Positions 1-13,078 of a stretch of 64,000 nt of DNA are shown here, piece after piece; position 1 is the stretch's first letter, and each line of letters begins with the position of its first letter. The translations under genes were made by a program, and so were the position numbers. The stretch is from Ceratodon purpureus (taxonomy: Eukaryota > Streptophyta > Bryopsida > Pseudoditrichales > Ditrichaceae): the NCBI GenBank assembly GCA_014871385.1, contig CM026424.1, positions 3,351,131 through 3,415,130 of the forward strand. Direction: 5' to 3'. The notes under the pieces were generated by a model. It did no database searches. It was given only the letters and a program-made list of their open reading frames with translations, and was not told the DNA's origin.

Positions 1-1251
1 TCTCCACTGTTGCCACAAGCATGGATTGCTGTTTTGTGGAGTAAACACATTGAAATCAAATTTCTTGGGTATTTCTTTCAGAATAATTTTATTTTTCCTG
101 TAAAAGTATACTATAAAATTTGATTACCCTTACTCCATAAGTCTACAAAGATGTCACATCCCTACTCTTTGAGCCTTTTCCAACAATTCCAAGCATGTAT
201 TTCTAATCCTTACAGTTTGGAAATAACAATGGTAAACTAAAATGATAATTACCATCACCAATTCCAACTATCTTACTTCTAATTGATTGGAAACTACATT
301 ACCAACATTAAACTTTAACAATTTGTTATTGTTTCTACAAGGCAATATAAATATAACATCACTTATGATGACATTAAATACTTTATAATACTAATTGTAA
401 ATTTTAGTGTGGTGTATGATAGATGAACTGCCCCCATAGAAACAGACCAGGTGTTGCCTTCAGATTGTTGGATTTTGCAGAGGAATGTTGTTAGATGTGA
501 AGACAGTTATGTAAGGACAAGAAAACCACTGGATTAGTATCATGAAACTTACAATTGTTTCTGTTTGCTGCATGTAACAACACTAGGAACAGAGCGTACC
601 TCATTCAGTAGTTGGCCTATTTGTGCAGATGGCAAAGAGTTGGTTTCTTCTGCATCTTGCAAAGCTGCAACCTGTGGCCCTTTTGTGAAAGTGCTAAGAT
701 GTAAGGTAGATAAATCAAAAATTGTTAAAATAAGGTAATTTGATTGGAGGGAATGGAGTTGGAATTATGTGAAATTTTTTTGAGATGAAGAAGAAGAAAT
801 GATGAAGAATGCAAGTTGTTTTGTATTTTTCTTCCCCATAAATAATTATCTATAATTTTTCAAAGTGGGAAGTTTGTCAAACCACCTTCTTGTATACTAG
901 ACTCTTCCTCAACTAAATGTGGTTGTATCCTTTTCAACACATAAAACCACCCAAAACCGTTAACTAATATCACAAAAAACCGCACATAAAACTACAACTT
1001 GACATATGTGGCACTGCAAACCACCAAAATCAGATCACATTACACCAAAACTAACTCATAGTCCACCAAAACTAGTTTACATTCACCCAAAACTAACTCA
1101 TAGTCATGCAAAAATTCTCCATTTTTTATCTACCATCTCCATGATTTATTGCGACACTACTGCACGCCTTGAGGGCATTAACGGTTTTTGGTTTCTCTAC
1201 CTTAGTCATAAGCCGTAGGTGTTCTTTAAGGAGTAAGTTAAGGGACCATGG
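1..1251. other. AT-rich intergenic DNA, no gene seen
   Basis: No reading frame here has coding character. The only ORF of note (1006-1218) is a low-complexity run of Pro/Lys/His triplets produced by a repeated ccaaaact-like pattern and is not credible as a gene. No RNA gene was recognised. Confidence 0.6.
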
Positions 1252-2188
1252 TTAACCCCTAAAGGTTCTGGAAATCCAAAATGGCTCTCGGCTATTTCGG
1301 GCAGCCTAGATGAAGGGGTTAAAAGTAATATTTTTGCATAAGAATTTTACTGGATGCTCGTTATACAGCAAAGTGTATGTGGTAAAAATTTCGACGCCAA
1401 ATTTCACTTTTAGAACCTTCATCTAGGAATTTTAGGTTTCAAGTCCAAAACAGGCAGTTTAAAATTAGGTTTTTTTAGAATTTTTTTTTTTGGAAATGTG
1501 TTCATAACCAATTCTCTACTCAAAATCCAAAGTGGCCTATGTCAAAAAACTTACCAATTTTACAAGGGCACCCTCCAAAATTCACAAAAACAACCTTCTC
1601 AGTTTTGGTAATTTTACAATTTTTTCTTTCAAAATTTGTCAAAATTTGAGATTTAGGAATTTTTCAAATTTATATTTTCCAATAATTCAAAAAATCATGG
1701 ACATAACTTTTAACTATTCACTTTTTAAAAAAACCAAAAGCATTTCACGTCATTTAGGTTTTACCATATTGTGGTTTTTGCACCTTCTTGTGGAAATTAA
1801 TTTGCATGAAGGCCAAAAAATTGTAATGAGACTCTAAAATTTTGCATGGAGGTGCTCAACTTAGTTACCTACATGGAAAAAAATATGAGCAAAATGTTTG
1901 AGGTAACAATAATCAAGTCTCCCTTGGCACCATTTAGAGTATGCCTTTCCCGCAAAGCCAAAAAAAAAAAACAATAAACTTTGAACGTTATAATCTCACA
2001 AATGATAAAGATCCAACCGTTGAAATTTAACATGGTATTAGTGCAAGTAGTTAGGTTTAAGATCTTACGGTTGGATGTATCAAAAAATTAAAAAATTAAG
2101 AATCATACTTCAACTTCTACAAGGTCGTCAAAAATCACAGTTTTTGGTTTTGGAGTTCCAAAAAACGGCTTGAACCTTTAGGGGTTAA
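1252..2188. mobile_element. TTAA-flanked terminal-inverted-repeat element (MITE-like, piggyBac-type signature)
   Basis: A perfect 13-bp terminal inverted repeat, CCCCTAAAGGTTC at 1256-1268 and its complement at 2172-2184, bounds 929 bp. Each end is flanked directly by TTAA (1252-1255 and 2185-2188). A TTAA target duplication and tips starting CCC are the known signature of piggyBac-type DNA transposons. There is no transposase inside, so this would be a non-autonomous copy. A diverged relative lies at about 39450-39935. The TIR and flanks are seen directly; the superfamily is inferred from signature only. Confidence 0.65.
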
Positions 2189-3262
2189 TCAAATCAAGAA
2201 ATCAATGAATAAAATTCCAGCATGAATTTAAGAGTATGTTGGTACAAAACAATCATGAGTGAACATAAGTCTTAAGTGTGTCCAAAAAATACCCTTTGAA
2301 TGTCAAAAGAATATCCAAATTACTCACAGAAGTACAAAGGTTTTTTAAAAAATAATGAAATATCATTGTACTAAAATGTTTCCATTTTTATACTACATTT
2401 TGGATTGAAATGAGATTTCAACTTGGGAAAAAAATTACATTGAGAAGTGCAGCAAAAAATTTGGAGCTATCCTTAGAGTAGAAAAGAATCCCTTTGGACA
2501 CCATAAATATCTTTTCCAAAGTCTAGCCTAAAGAAAAAAAGCTCCTATAAAGCTATTGCAATTCCCTATGTCTATGAAAATTTAGAAAATCACATTCAAA
2601 ATTGACTTGTAGAAACTTATTCATGATCTCAAAAAGCCCATTCTAGGAGAATTGTATTTGAGGGGTTGATATGATAACTTGCTAAAATAACTACAAAACA
2701 ATACAAGAATGAATCAACTTCATTACTTAAAAAAGGAATATATAGTAGAATAACAAAGTTTACAAGACTTGAGGACTACAAATGTTGAGAAACATTTTGA
2801 ATTATTTCTTGAGTGTTTAAAAGATACCATGGGTTTCACATATAATATTGTAGTTTTTTTTTCTTCCTCCAAATAATTAAAAGGCATGGAAGAACTTGGT
2901 GGTTTCATCATGCTTAGTGTGTAAAGGCTTTGTAATCACTCAAATGAATAAATAATGTAATCTTATTGTCATTCCATTCTTGAAACTATTTTTTTCAAAT
3001 TTAGAAACCACCAAGCTCTTATGCACCAAATATGGAAAGAGTACCAAACTCTTCTACATCTTTATTTTGAGAAACAAACGCATCATAGTTAAGATTGTTC
3101 TCTTCAAGATCTAGTCATCTTTGAAACTAGTTTTCTTTGAGTTTAAAAACCACCAAGCTCTTATACATCAAAGGTGGAGAGAGCATTAAATTGTTTCACA
3201 TCTATTAGTTATTGAAAGTGAGCAAATAAGATTATGTTTAATTGGTACTTATGGTATACAAG
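2189..3262. other. AT-rich intergenic DNA
   Basis: The sequence is AT-rich with scattered homopolymer runs. Two segments near 2985-3060 and 3125-3200 are similar to each other (both contain aaaccaccaagctcttat), which suggests a short local duplication. No gene is supported. Confidence 0.5.
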
Positions 3263-3596
3263 GCCATTTATACTAAGGGCTGGATCATACTCAAGACCAA
3301 TTTACACTTGGGGTTGGATTGAGGCTATGCCCTAGCTTTTCAAATTTCATTTAATAGAATTGCTCAAATTTTTCAAATCGGGCCCAAGGGCTTTATGCTA
3401 AGGCTATAGCAAACTTCAATTTATCTTATGAGGTATCCTACGTGGCATTGTTTTGGCGCCAAAATATTTGGGCCGGTTTGATGCAATTGGAACAAGGTTT
3501 CTCTTTATCAAAACTTTCAACTTCGGGCTGAATTTGGGGCCACATTAGAGCCTGAAAAAAATTCAACCTAGCCCACCTTCCAGCCAGACCGAGACT
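3263..3596. repeat. Dispersed repeat, copy 1 (inverted relative in 21190-21510)
   Basis: The segment is recognisably similar, in the opposite orientation, to about 21190-21510. Shared landmarks include caatttacacttg, gatgcaatt and cccaccttcc, in matching order. Divergence is substantial and there is no coding capacity, so this is an old dispersed element of unknown class. Confidence 0.5.
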
Positions 3597-4370
3597 ATAT
3601 ATAAATAATGTGGGCATAAGGGATGTTTCAGACCCGGGGCTAAGGGCCAAGTGCCGAAAGCCTTGAAAATGCCTAGATAGTAAGACTTTCCAAGAGTTTT
3701 GGCACCAAGATTTTAGCCCCTCGAGGATATTTTGGGTCATTAAAGAATAGAAACCAAACCTCTTGCCAAGAGACCCAACTCCTCTTCATCAAAATATTTA
3801 GAAAATTGCCAATTCAATATTTAAATATTTTTCTACAACTCCAAAACTCAGCCCCTCGGCATAGTTTGGCCTTCAACAAAGAGGCTATGTGTAAAACGCC
3901 CCTAAGCCAAATACCAAATACTTTCACAAATAACTCTATTGTTTTACAAATGCATGTCTCCTGTCTGGTGGGCACCGGGTCATTGACATACGAACGGACA
4001 CTTTATTCACGCCGGCCCTGACAAAGGGTTGGAGTTTCTATCTATCTATTTTACAAATGCATCATTGAGAGTTGAGACTGTGCTCTTCAAGCTTCCGGCT
4101 CACACAACACAAGGACATGCAAAGGAATGTGGGCTCATGCCATGACTCACATGAAGACGGCAGCCTCATGAGCGACGCCACTGCCACTGCCACTGCCTCC
4201 GCGGACAACGTGATCGAGCAATCGGATGCTGGAGCAAGAGCTCTGGATGTTGTGGATGTTGTGCACTGTTGAAGTTGAAGTGGAGCTGGAGGGAGGGAAT
4301 TAGCCAAAGGGAAGGAAGGAAGGAAGGAAGGAGAAGCACATCATCATCATCTGCATCATCATCATCGGCG
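3597..4370. promoter_or_regulatory. Upstream and 5' leader region of the 4371 gene, with microsatellites
   Basis: No gene is seen. The last 60 bases before the ATG at 4371 contain a short AGGA tract (about 4313-4331) and an interrupted ATC/CAT tract (about 4339-4366), which is typical of a plant 5' untranslated leader. No clear TATA box could be assigned. Confidence 0.35.
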
Positions 4371-7300
4371 ATGGAGACTCTGGAGCGTCTGCAAGCAGTG
4401 CACGCCCATGTCCGCCTGCTCCACACGCACCACATCGCCTCCGCGCACGCCCCGACCGACCGCTTCCTGGCTCAGTTTCTGCTGCTTCTCGTCAGTACAA
4501 TTTTCCAACTTGGGTCGGCTTTTTTCATGCTGCAAATGGGTTTTTGTGACGTGACCCACTTCGATCTCGTGTATTCTCCGTCTAGGTCTTGATGGGATTG
4601 CGGTTTGGGATTTTGACAGTGCTTGGTGTTGAGATTCCGTGTTCTTGTTGTGATTAGGTGGAGTTAATTATGGTTTTGAGGAGTTTAGGATTCAGGGTTT
4701 AGGGCTTTAGGGTTTGGGATTCGATCGGTGGTTGATTTAGAATTTAACGATGGAGCTGATTTTTTGTGTAGTTCATGCTTGCAGTATGTGTTTCATTTAG
4801 AGGAGCATTCTTGCAGATTTGGTATTGAGTTGTGATGAGATTTTGTTGTATGTGGGGCTGGCATAGGGTGAATCAGGGAAGAGCTCTGCTGAGATGGAGA
4901 GGTTATGTGACGTATTGGTGGATTCGGTTCCTAAGGTGAGATTCCATTCATGTCGGTAGTGAATTGCGTGTAGTAAGTAGCTCAATACATGTCATTCTTT
5001 CGCCGCATTTCGAGGGAATCTTCTCATGTACTGGCTCCGGTTCGAGGAAGGTTACATAATTTGAACATGATGTTATCTTCTATTGATGCGATTTAATGTT
5101 ATTTTGAGTTCATTGATTTATTTAAAACAATGGGCTGATTTGACAGATGAAAGCCTCGACATTATTTGATGATATGGCGCAAACGAATGCCTCTGGTATG
5201 TTCACTCTACAGCACTTTTAAGATTCCACTCTTTTCATGTTTACAAGGGTTCTTACTATACTTAGCGGAAAACGCGATTGTTTTATCCACTTTGATATAT
5301 ACGGGTGATCGGCATTGCTGTGCAGTTTCTGATAACCAGCCTCGTAGTAACTCGCCTAGAATACAATTTGCGGCTGAAGATAAGCTGAAGGTCGAGAATG
5401 TGACTCCACGTGGAGGTTTATGTAATCGAAGTGGTCATCTGGATACCAATTCCCAGGATTTACGAACCAGTGAAGTTGTAAGTGAACATACATTGCCTAC
5501 ACAGCGACATATCTCCGGAGGTGGTGCTTTGAACTGCATGGTTAGTTTCAAGAGCATGGAGCGGGCTCGATCTACGGTTGAAGATTTTGTAAGCAATACA
5601 TGACACTCCATGAATCAGCAGTTATTGATTGTGTGATCTGTTATATCTTTTGCTCGACTTGGCGCTTGATGCTTCAATTTTGATATTGAGCTAGCTGATG
5701 ACAGTGCAGGTCATACTTCATGTTCCATGACATGGACGTGCGGAATCCCACACATGTCTTTCGCCATCTCCCATTGCTTGTATTTGTAGAGTCCTATGTA
5801 TATCAGGTTTGTCCTGCACGCTATAACATTTTTCTGTGCAGTACTTAGCATCCTAGAGCTAGGTGATAACTTTCAAGTTACTGATATGTATCTCTTTTGA
5901 TATGTTCATGAACCCCTTGAGAAGACAGATTCATAGAGAGTTTTTGTACGAGGTTAGGCGTGCGCGTGACTTGGGAACATACGGAGGGCACGTGTTAGTT
6001 GTAATTTTAGCTTTGTTTTGAAGTCAAAGCTTTTCATTGAGAAGATTAGTGTTGTGGTTGCGCAAACAGCTTGATGAGCAGAATGAAGAACAGTTATATT
6101 TATCACCTATAATTGGAGGATCAAAATCCTCACATGAGGTGTCAAGTAAAGTTGCAGATGGGTTGGGAAAAGATCCATTCGCAGGACTACGAGCAATATT
6201 GCATGAACAAGATTTACTAACAAAGAGGTAAGCAGCCTGATTGTTCTCTTTTCAGTGTCACTTTATTTACAGACAGTCAATGACATCCGACTAGAACATG
6301 CATTGCTAGCCTTTTCTTGAAGCTGACATACGTTTAAGTCAGTGAGTAGGAGCGCTAATGGATGAATTTTTGTAGTTTCCAGTCTGGGTTCTAGTTGTGT
6401 ACTCTGACGGCAATGATATGGCTCTATTGAACATTATGGTTATTATAATTCACATAAAGCGTGTGAACCCGCCTAGTGCAACTGAGTATGAGACTGAATA
6501 TGTGGAATGAATATGCTTTGGGTGTAGGATTGAGGATGAGCTCATAGATGGTGTTCAGTATTGGCGATTGGAACAGTCTCTTTGTACTGCGCTTGCAACT
6601 GGAGAAGAGGCAAGTTTTGAAGAACTCCATGGTGCATATTACTCATTGTTTTCTGTTTGGTCAGAAGTGAGTGGCTTCATCTAAGAATGTGTGGCTTGTG
6701 ACAGGTCAAGGTTGAGGATGTCAAGCAAGCTCTATGCCTCAAATCATTTGATTATCGTGTACTGAACCTTCTTTTGTACGGCTTGCGTAAGGAACCGGTC
6801 AGTGGTCATCACCTTTGTGCAAGGCTTCTATCAAACTTTTACGATCGTTTGAACATGTCGTTTCTCTAACGTTCTGTTCCTATTGCTGCCGCAATTCTAT
6901 ATCCTCGGCTACATATTCTGTTCGTCAGGTTTCTTCTGCATTTGTTCATGGGTCGAGCTGACTCGATCACTGGTATTACGTGGGATGCCATTGCTAAACA
7001 GGTCAATGAGGCTCATTACGAGTTTCTTTCTATTTCGGAACTTCTTGTGGAGATCGCTGATGATTTGTAAGTGGCAGATTCAATGGTTGTCCGATTAGCA
7101 CAACTTAGATTTTCACGAATTTAGGTCAGATTGTTCAATTTGCAGTCATTTGTTATGCACTCAAAGCAGTTTTTGAAGTCGTATGTCGTGCAACTGGTGC
7201 AACGTAGGGAACTAAACACCAAGGCTATATGGTGGCTTTCCTACATTGCATTTACACTTATAAAGAATTCTGGATTTATGAAATAGCTTTGGTTCATCAG

Positions 7301-8042
7301 TGGGTGTGATTCGATTTTATTTCTGCTATGGCAGGTATGATTATGAGGTGATTATCACGAGCATACGGTATTTTCGGGACGTTTTTTGTGCTCTGCATAT
7401 GTTCAAAGTTATGTTTCTAGATAGAAAGTAAGCTGGAATGGCTGTGAGTGACAATCGAAAATATGTGTACATGTGCAGGAAGATGTAGCAAAGAACACCT
7501 TCAACGTGCTCCGTATGTTTTTGTACATTTTTGGACCTCGTGAGGCTCCTGCCATGCTTGTGAGTTGTCATGTCTAACCAGCTGAGCTGCACAGTTCAAG
7601 TAGGCTGTAGCAAGCCCATTTAACACTAGTGCTTTCTTTGTCCATGCATGAAGAGTCAGGTCGGATGACTTTTTGTGAGCATGGTTCCCGACTTGATGTT
7701 GATTCACGAGATCAATACGGGAAAACTGATGTGCAGGCTGAGTTCATTGGCAAGAGCGAAGACAAGTATCAAAATCTATCGAAAGAACTAGAACCGGGTA
7801 TTGAAGCCAAATACAAGAAGCGTTGTGAAGAGGCTGTAAAAGAAGGTGATGACCTGATCTAGTGGGATTCTTTGCGATGTTGTGATGAGTCTGTAAGTTT
7901 AATGAGGCTGAAGTGCATGCTGTATTCACATTTCTTCCAAATGGTGTTGGCAGGTGGGAGCAAGTCTGTGCATGTGCTAGGATCATGGACAATCCCTTCG
8001 CTCATCACTGACGAGGAAGCCTTCCGAAAGCAGATCATGTGA
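4371..8042 (+). CDS. Conserved plant protein of unknown function, 13 exons, 430 aa
   Basis: My model joins 4371-4490, 4867-4935, 5147-5195, 5326-5588, 5705-5806, 6070-6227, 6528-6609, 6705-6797, 7002-7066, 7335-7347, 7479-7559, 7737-7845 and 7954-8042. Phases agree throughout and give 430 residues ending in a stop at 8040-8042. The most family-like stretch is the C-terminal half, with FDYRVLNLLLY, FLSISELLVEIADDL, NTFNVLRMFLYIFGPREAP, YKKRCEEA and a closing GSWTIPSLI. I associate these motifs with a conserved single-copy land-plant family but cannot name it or give a function. No signal peptide or membrane segment is seen. Two points are odd. Exon 7 ends in a GC donor (GCAAGT after 6609), and exon 10 is a 13-nt microexon (7335-7347). 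The weakest joins are exons 2-4, where similarity is low. A further possible exon at 5929-5952 was left out because the flanking sequence reads through better without it. Confidence 0.8.
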
Positions 8043-9430
8043 AGACGTGTGAATGTCATTTGTAGGCATCAAGTAGTGGAGTAGCGAAAGAAGATTAGCG
8101 ATCATAACAATTTCTGGAGAGTTTTTAGTTGCTATGGACCGCAGTGGACACCAAAGTGGACTACCATTACATTGTTTGACAGGGTTTAGCATAATGTAGA
8201 GGGGCTGAGTGACCTGGTCGACACTGTGTTTTTATGTTTCTCAAGCTAAAACAGCAGATGCCTGTAAAAAAACGTAAATGACATTTACAATATATACTTG
8301 GTAATACATTTGTATTCGCTTTTTCAATTTTGGTAATTAGTAGGTACATAAATTCTGTGAACATGTGACTCCCTTAGCATTGTTGAGTTGAGTTCATGGG
8401 TATTTTGCATGCATAGACGATCGGTTCTGTATGAATTAGCAATTTGATATACCACTTCACATGATTCGCTAGGAACTATAAATTAGCTAATAATGCGATC
8501 CAAACAGCAAACATATTATGTTTAAAATTAGAACTCAACAAAAAATTATTGGGATGAATTTTGATGGGCTGATATTTTTCAGTGAACGGAAGTGCAGCAT
8601 TATTAGGTTCGTCAGCTTGAACTTCACTTTAGATCATTTTCCTACACCATTCTCAACCACAGCCTTGTGCATGAACATATCACAAGGAACACCAGTTAGA
8701 ACTCGGGACCATTTGCTTATCGCAATGCACAACCACCTGAATTGGCTTAGTAGGCACACCAGACTTTCGATGCAAGTGGTGTGCAAGCATCCAGACCAAG
8801 GTTCCCACAAAGTACAGCGAGCTTAGAGCATGACGCACATTCATGTTAGTACCGCTCCTTCAGTTGCTCCATTCCACTTTGCGAGCCAAAATGTTCGAAG
8901 TATAGCAAGTATTATTCAGGAATCACTGGCAAATTGTTCCCTTATCTCCCCCTCGGATCACTACGTGGTAGGGAGATGCAACTGGAACAGTGGGCCTTCT
9001 TCATCACGAGTATGCGGATCCCGTGGAGCATCTGTTTAAAGTGTTGGACAAGGTGGTTCCATTCTCCCCGAATTAGCTTAAGGGGGTGTTGACATAGTTT
9101 CTCATCACTAGTTATGGTTTCATCCTTAGTCACCTCTTTCATTCGAAGTTTGCGGCGCCTGTAGCTTTAAAGTACCCCGCTTCTGTATTGTAAAGCCCTC
9201 TCTTTTCTCTGTCAATACGTTTAACACTTTCTAGTCGTATATAGACAGATCGAAGAGGTTCACACATCTGTGGAGATGACGTTGTTTAAGTTGTGGTCCC
9301 AGCTAGGGGACTACATTCCTTGCTTGCTATGTCTACTCCGAAGTTGACTGTGCTGTAGGTGGGTTCTGGTACTGTTACCCGATTCACAGAAATGGTTGTT
9401 GTTGCTAGGGAAGTACTGAAGTAGGGCATT
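8043..9430. other. Intergenic region, no gene supported
   Basis: The beginning is probably the 3' untranslated region of the upstream gene. Several ORFs of 60-100 codons occur on both strands, but none shows a recognisable domain or clean splice context. Confidence 0.4.
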
Positions 9431-9751
9431 GTGGAACTGAAGCGAAAGACAGCGGTGATGGCTTTGGCGGTGATAATAGCGTCTGTCACATCTGGAGGGG
9501 TTATCCTTCTGATGCTCCTCGTTTGTTGCCTAGTACTTTGCACTCGACGTAGGCGTCTGAGACTTCAAAAGGAGTTGGATTCAAAACCCTTTTGTGCTTG
9601 GAAAGCTGATTGTGGAGAAGCCAATTGGCAGGTAATGACGCCGTCGAACAGCACAAAGACGGCAATTGGAGCACGAGGAGGGAATAAGATTTCGGAACCC
9701 AGCCCCCAGACTCAAGCACCATCTGTGAAAACCTCAGCCAGTGGAAAGTAA
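9431..9751 (+). CDS. Possible exon of a single-pass membrane protein (uncertain)
   Basis: The open frame has its first ATG at 9458. It encodes about 25 strongly hydrophobic residues (VIIASVTSGGVILLMLLVCC and following), then a basic stop-transfer cluster CTRRRRLRLQ, then a polar tail. This is the layout around the membrane-spanning segment of receptor-like kinases, but no ectodomain or kinase domain is found on either side. It could be a remnant of such a gene, a small membrane protein, or chance. A GT donor follows Gln at about 9630, so the true exon may end there. Confidence 0.25.
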   Translation: MELKRKTAVMALAVIIASVTSGGVILLMLLVCCLVLCTRRRRLRLQKELDSKPFCAWKADCGEANWQVMTPSNSTKTAIGARGGNKISEPSPQTQAPSVKTSASGK

Positions 9752-11771
9752 CAAGTTACAACCGTTTCCATTATCACTCGAGGTCCATGTCAACTCCGAG
9801 ATCATGAATGTCTGCCCCATTTCCACCGCCCCTGTCTCCCGAGGATTGCACTGAAGGTTCGCTTTGTCTCCATTTTAGACCGTGGCTTTTCCAGGTGTTT
9901 TACATGTACTTTTGCAACGCTATCTTCGATGTGCGCTTTCCATTGCAGCAAAATATGTGAGGACGAGAATATGACGTTGATTATTTTGGTGTGGATCTAG
10001 AGCTAGGTCCTAGCACAACATTCATGTACACACAGCTTTAGCTAAGGATTCTGAGCAGGCGCTGATCTCAAGAGAGAAATGTGCGGGAGATGGCAATTTT
10101 CACTGATGTCTTTTACAAAGCGCTTCGGACAACATACAACACTCAAAAAACTAGCTTGCTCATGTCAAAATCCGCCCTCCGATGAAGTAGAAATCAAATG
10201 CATCTACTTCTGATTCTAGTGCGTGTGTGGCCTAAGATGTGATCCAATATTTGTTGGCCAAATTTGCTTACTCCTTGGCACAGTGTGATGAACTCTAAGT
10301 TACAGCTTGGGGTTGGAATTGGTTGGGCCCCAGGAGGGGCAATCCAAAAATTAGGGTATGCCGGTATATGTTCCCAGCTCACGGTATTCTTTAGTAAAAG
10401 GCGAAAGAGTAGTTCGCTCTGTTCTGGGCACTAGGCCTGATGAAGTGGATTTCGAAGACTTCGGCAATTGTACCATCTGTTGCAAGAGAAGCCGCCAAAT
10501 AGGGTGGGATAAGTGGTTGGCAATGGCGACGGTGCCAGAATCTTTAGTTGGTTGATCCTTAACATCAATTTCCTGTGCTGTGTATGGGTTACTTTGAGTT
10601 CTAGAAGTCCGTGCATTGCATTTAGGACTCAAGAGATCGGAATATTAACTTCATTTCTTGTTCGCCTTCGGCGATCAAACTTGCTCCATGCTATCTGTGA
10701 TCGATTCAATACTCTCAGAACTCCCGTAATTTCGTGATGGAATCATCCTCGAATTTGATGTAACTCATGCATCGTCCGGGCCAATGTTACGCCACTGAGT
10801 TAGCACCGAGAGCTCGCGTGCACAATGCCACTAAGATCATGTATTCCTGAAAGGTTTTGAATTTCTTCCTCTCTTGCGTTGAAAATTTCCTCTCCGATGT
10901 GGGACGGATTCATATCCTCGTATCCCGAACATAAGCACTATTACACTGGTTATTAAGTGCTTGCTTTTGTTTTGCCACAAAATTTGATGTACGTCCCATT
11001 GAGGAGAAGTCCTCCTCCACAGTACGAATTTATGGATGCTGCTACCAGCTTCGGAGTCTATTCCGCGAACTGGGCTATGTACTAAAGGTATACCAAAGGA
11101 TCTGTTTTACAGTGATGAAAACAAGACCAGCGATGGCATTAATTTAGCTTTAAAACGTTTTTAATTGTACAAGGCCCATGGGCTAGAAAAGTGTTTATTC
11201 AGCACTCTTTCTTTGTTAGAGAAAATCCAGTGCTTTTTCTCCTCTTTCCATCAGCGAGGAAAACCGGTAAACCATATTCTTCACTGAGAAGCGAGTCATG
11301 GTATAAATTCGGAATAAATCTCCCGGGGAGGTATCTGCATTTCACTTTAGAGATGTCTAAACGTTTCTTTCATATACACTCTAAAAAGCAGAGTGAGGTA
11401 AACCATCGCATTGAAACACAGCATTCAGATATAAAGAATAAACGGTATGCTCTTTTTACCAGATTCTCGCAACCATTGGCTGAGGACCGCAAGGAATACA
11501 ATCAAGATAGCCTGATCCAAAAAGCAGGATGGGTACAAGTGAACACTGCAAGGTAGTGTCCAGGAAAAATACCCAGATTCAATTACGTTACCGTAAGTTA
11601 CCATAACGTTCCATGCTCAAGTGGACAAACAAGGTTTCCATTCATTCATGCATGAGGAAAATCGACTAATTGCGCGTTGACAGAGCGAATAGGTTACATT
11701 ACAAGGAGCCTTGGCTGGTGTATAGACATCAAAACTGAGAGGTTCAGGAGGTCGACTAATCTTCCATTGAT
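9752..11771. other. Intergenic region, no gene supported
   Basis: Short ORFs at 10358-10555 and 11191-11556 lack recognisable domains. The last about 200 bases probably hold the 3' untranslated region of psbO, which is transcribed leftwards. Confidence 0.4.
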
Positions 11772-13078
11772 CTATTCTACCTGAGCATAGAAGATACCCT
11801 CAATCTTTACTTCCTTGGGGGCCTTGGAACCCAAGTCAGTGTCAGAAGGCTGGATGCTCTCGAAAGTTCCTGCGATCTCGCCAGTCTCGGCATCAGTCTT
11901 GGCAATGCTGAAGGTGATGTTACCTTCCAAGGCAGCAGTGTTCTTCTGGTTCTCCTTGGCAAGTTCCTCCTCATCACCAGCTCCACCAGCGGGCAAAGCA
12001 ACGGCGTTGTCATAACCGGTGGATCCACCCCTGCCCTTGGGGTCCAAGAAAGAGGATCCTCTGTATGAAGGAACCAGGAATGATCCGCTGAACTTCTCGG
12101 GTGTACCCTCAGCCACCAACTCCTTCACTGTAAACAAGAAAGGCACCCTCTCCCCTCCTGGAAGCTGCACAGTCACCGCAGCGTAATCGATGCCATCCTT
12201 CTCCTCGAACCTCAACTTGCCGCCGGCCACGGTCAGAGGCCCCTCGATCTCATCCAAAGTGTACGTCAAGCGGGTCATGAGCTTGGTGTTCTGGAACCCC
12301 TCACTGCCACCCTTGAATGGAGACTCTGCCTTCACAGTGAAGGAAGTGGGCTCCATGCACAGCTTCTTCATGGTATACTTCCCATCCTTGATCGTGAACT
12401 TGTCCGATCCAGTTGCAACAATCGGGCACTGGTTTGCTGTTCCTGATCCCTTGACGTCCAAGTAGGTCTGGGCGTTGACCTCATCGAATGTCAACCTCCC
12501 GGGGTTACCCTCCGCGAATGCAGCCTGCATAACCAGACCATCATAACCGTCCCAAAGTTAACCCCATGGAAACAAATACTTTCCAACATACATGTTACTC
12601 ATCACTCAATCCTTCCTGTGATAATTGCGATCAATTGGTTCCAGATAAGACCTAGGTAGAAAACGGGCCCTAGTTACCAATCTAGAACATCGACTCTCCA
12701 TCAATTAAAAACAACTGTGACCATACAAATACAAATGCGGCATAGTCGGCAAACAAAACACTCCATTTACAGTACCTAGAACCAAGCATCAGACCAGATG
12801 TTCGACTAGAAGGCAACTAGATAGTAAGATGAGAAAAACCAACTTACCCCTGCGACGAGAGCAGACGAAGCCAAGACGATAGCCGCGGCCTTGGCACCAT
12901 CGACGACGCTGCGGACATTGTCCTCCAAGCTGCAGGAGACGCGAGACACGGCGGGCTTGAGGCCGAAGGCGGTGTTGACAGACACAGGGCGGACGCTCTG
13001 GGCCTTGTCGAGGCGGGCGGAGGAGGCTGCGAGCGAGGCGGAGGCCTTGCAGCCGACGGAGGCAACGGAGGCCGCCAT
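11772..13078 (-). CDS. psbO: Photosystem II oxygen-evolving enhancer protein 1 (33-kDa PsbO)
   Basis: PsbO is the manganese-stabilising extrinsic subunit on the lumenal side of photosystem II. Exon 1 is 13078-12848 and exon 2 is 12524-11772, with phase-0 GTAAGT/GCAG splicing, giving 327 residues, the usual length. Residues 1 to about 55 form an Ala/Ser-rich chloroplast transit peptide. They are followed by a hydrophobic thylakoid signal ending in AAFA, with predicted cleavage before [12 protein letters not shown]. The mature part has the family landmarks [37 protein letters not shown] (with the conserved cysteine pair), [10 protein letters not shown] and [20 protein letters not shown]. The gene appears intact. 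Codon use is GC-rich compared with the AT-rich surroundings, as expected for a highly expressed photosynthesis gene. Confidence 0.98.

Noticed and set aside
5929-5952. Additional 8-codon exon in the 430-aa gene
   Set aside because: It fits the phase, but the flanking exons read continuously as ESYVYQ-LDEQNEEQ without it, which agrees better with the family pattern I recall.
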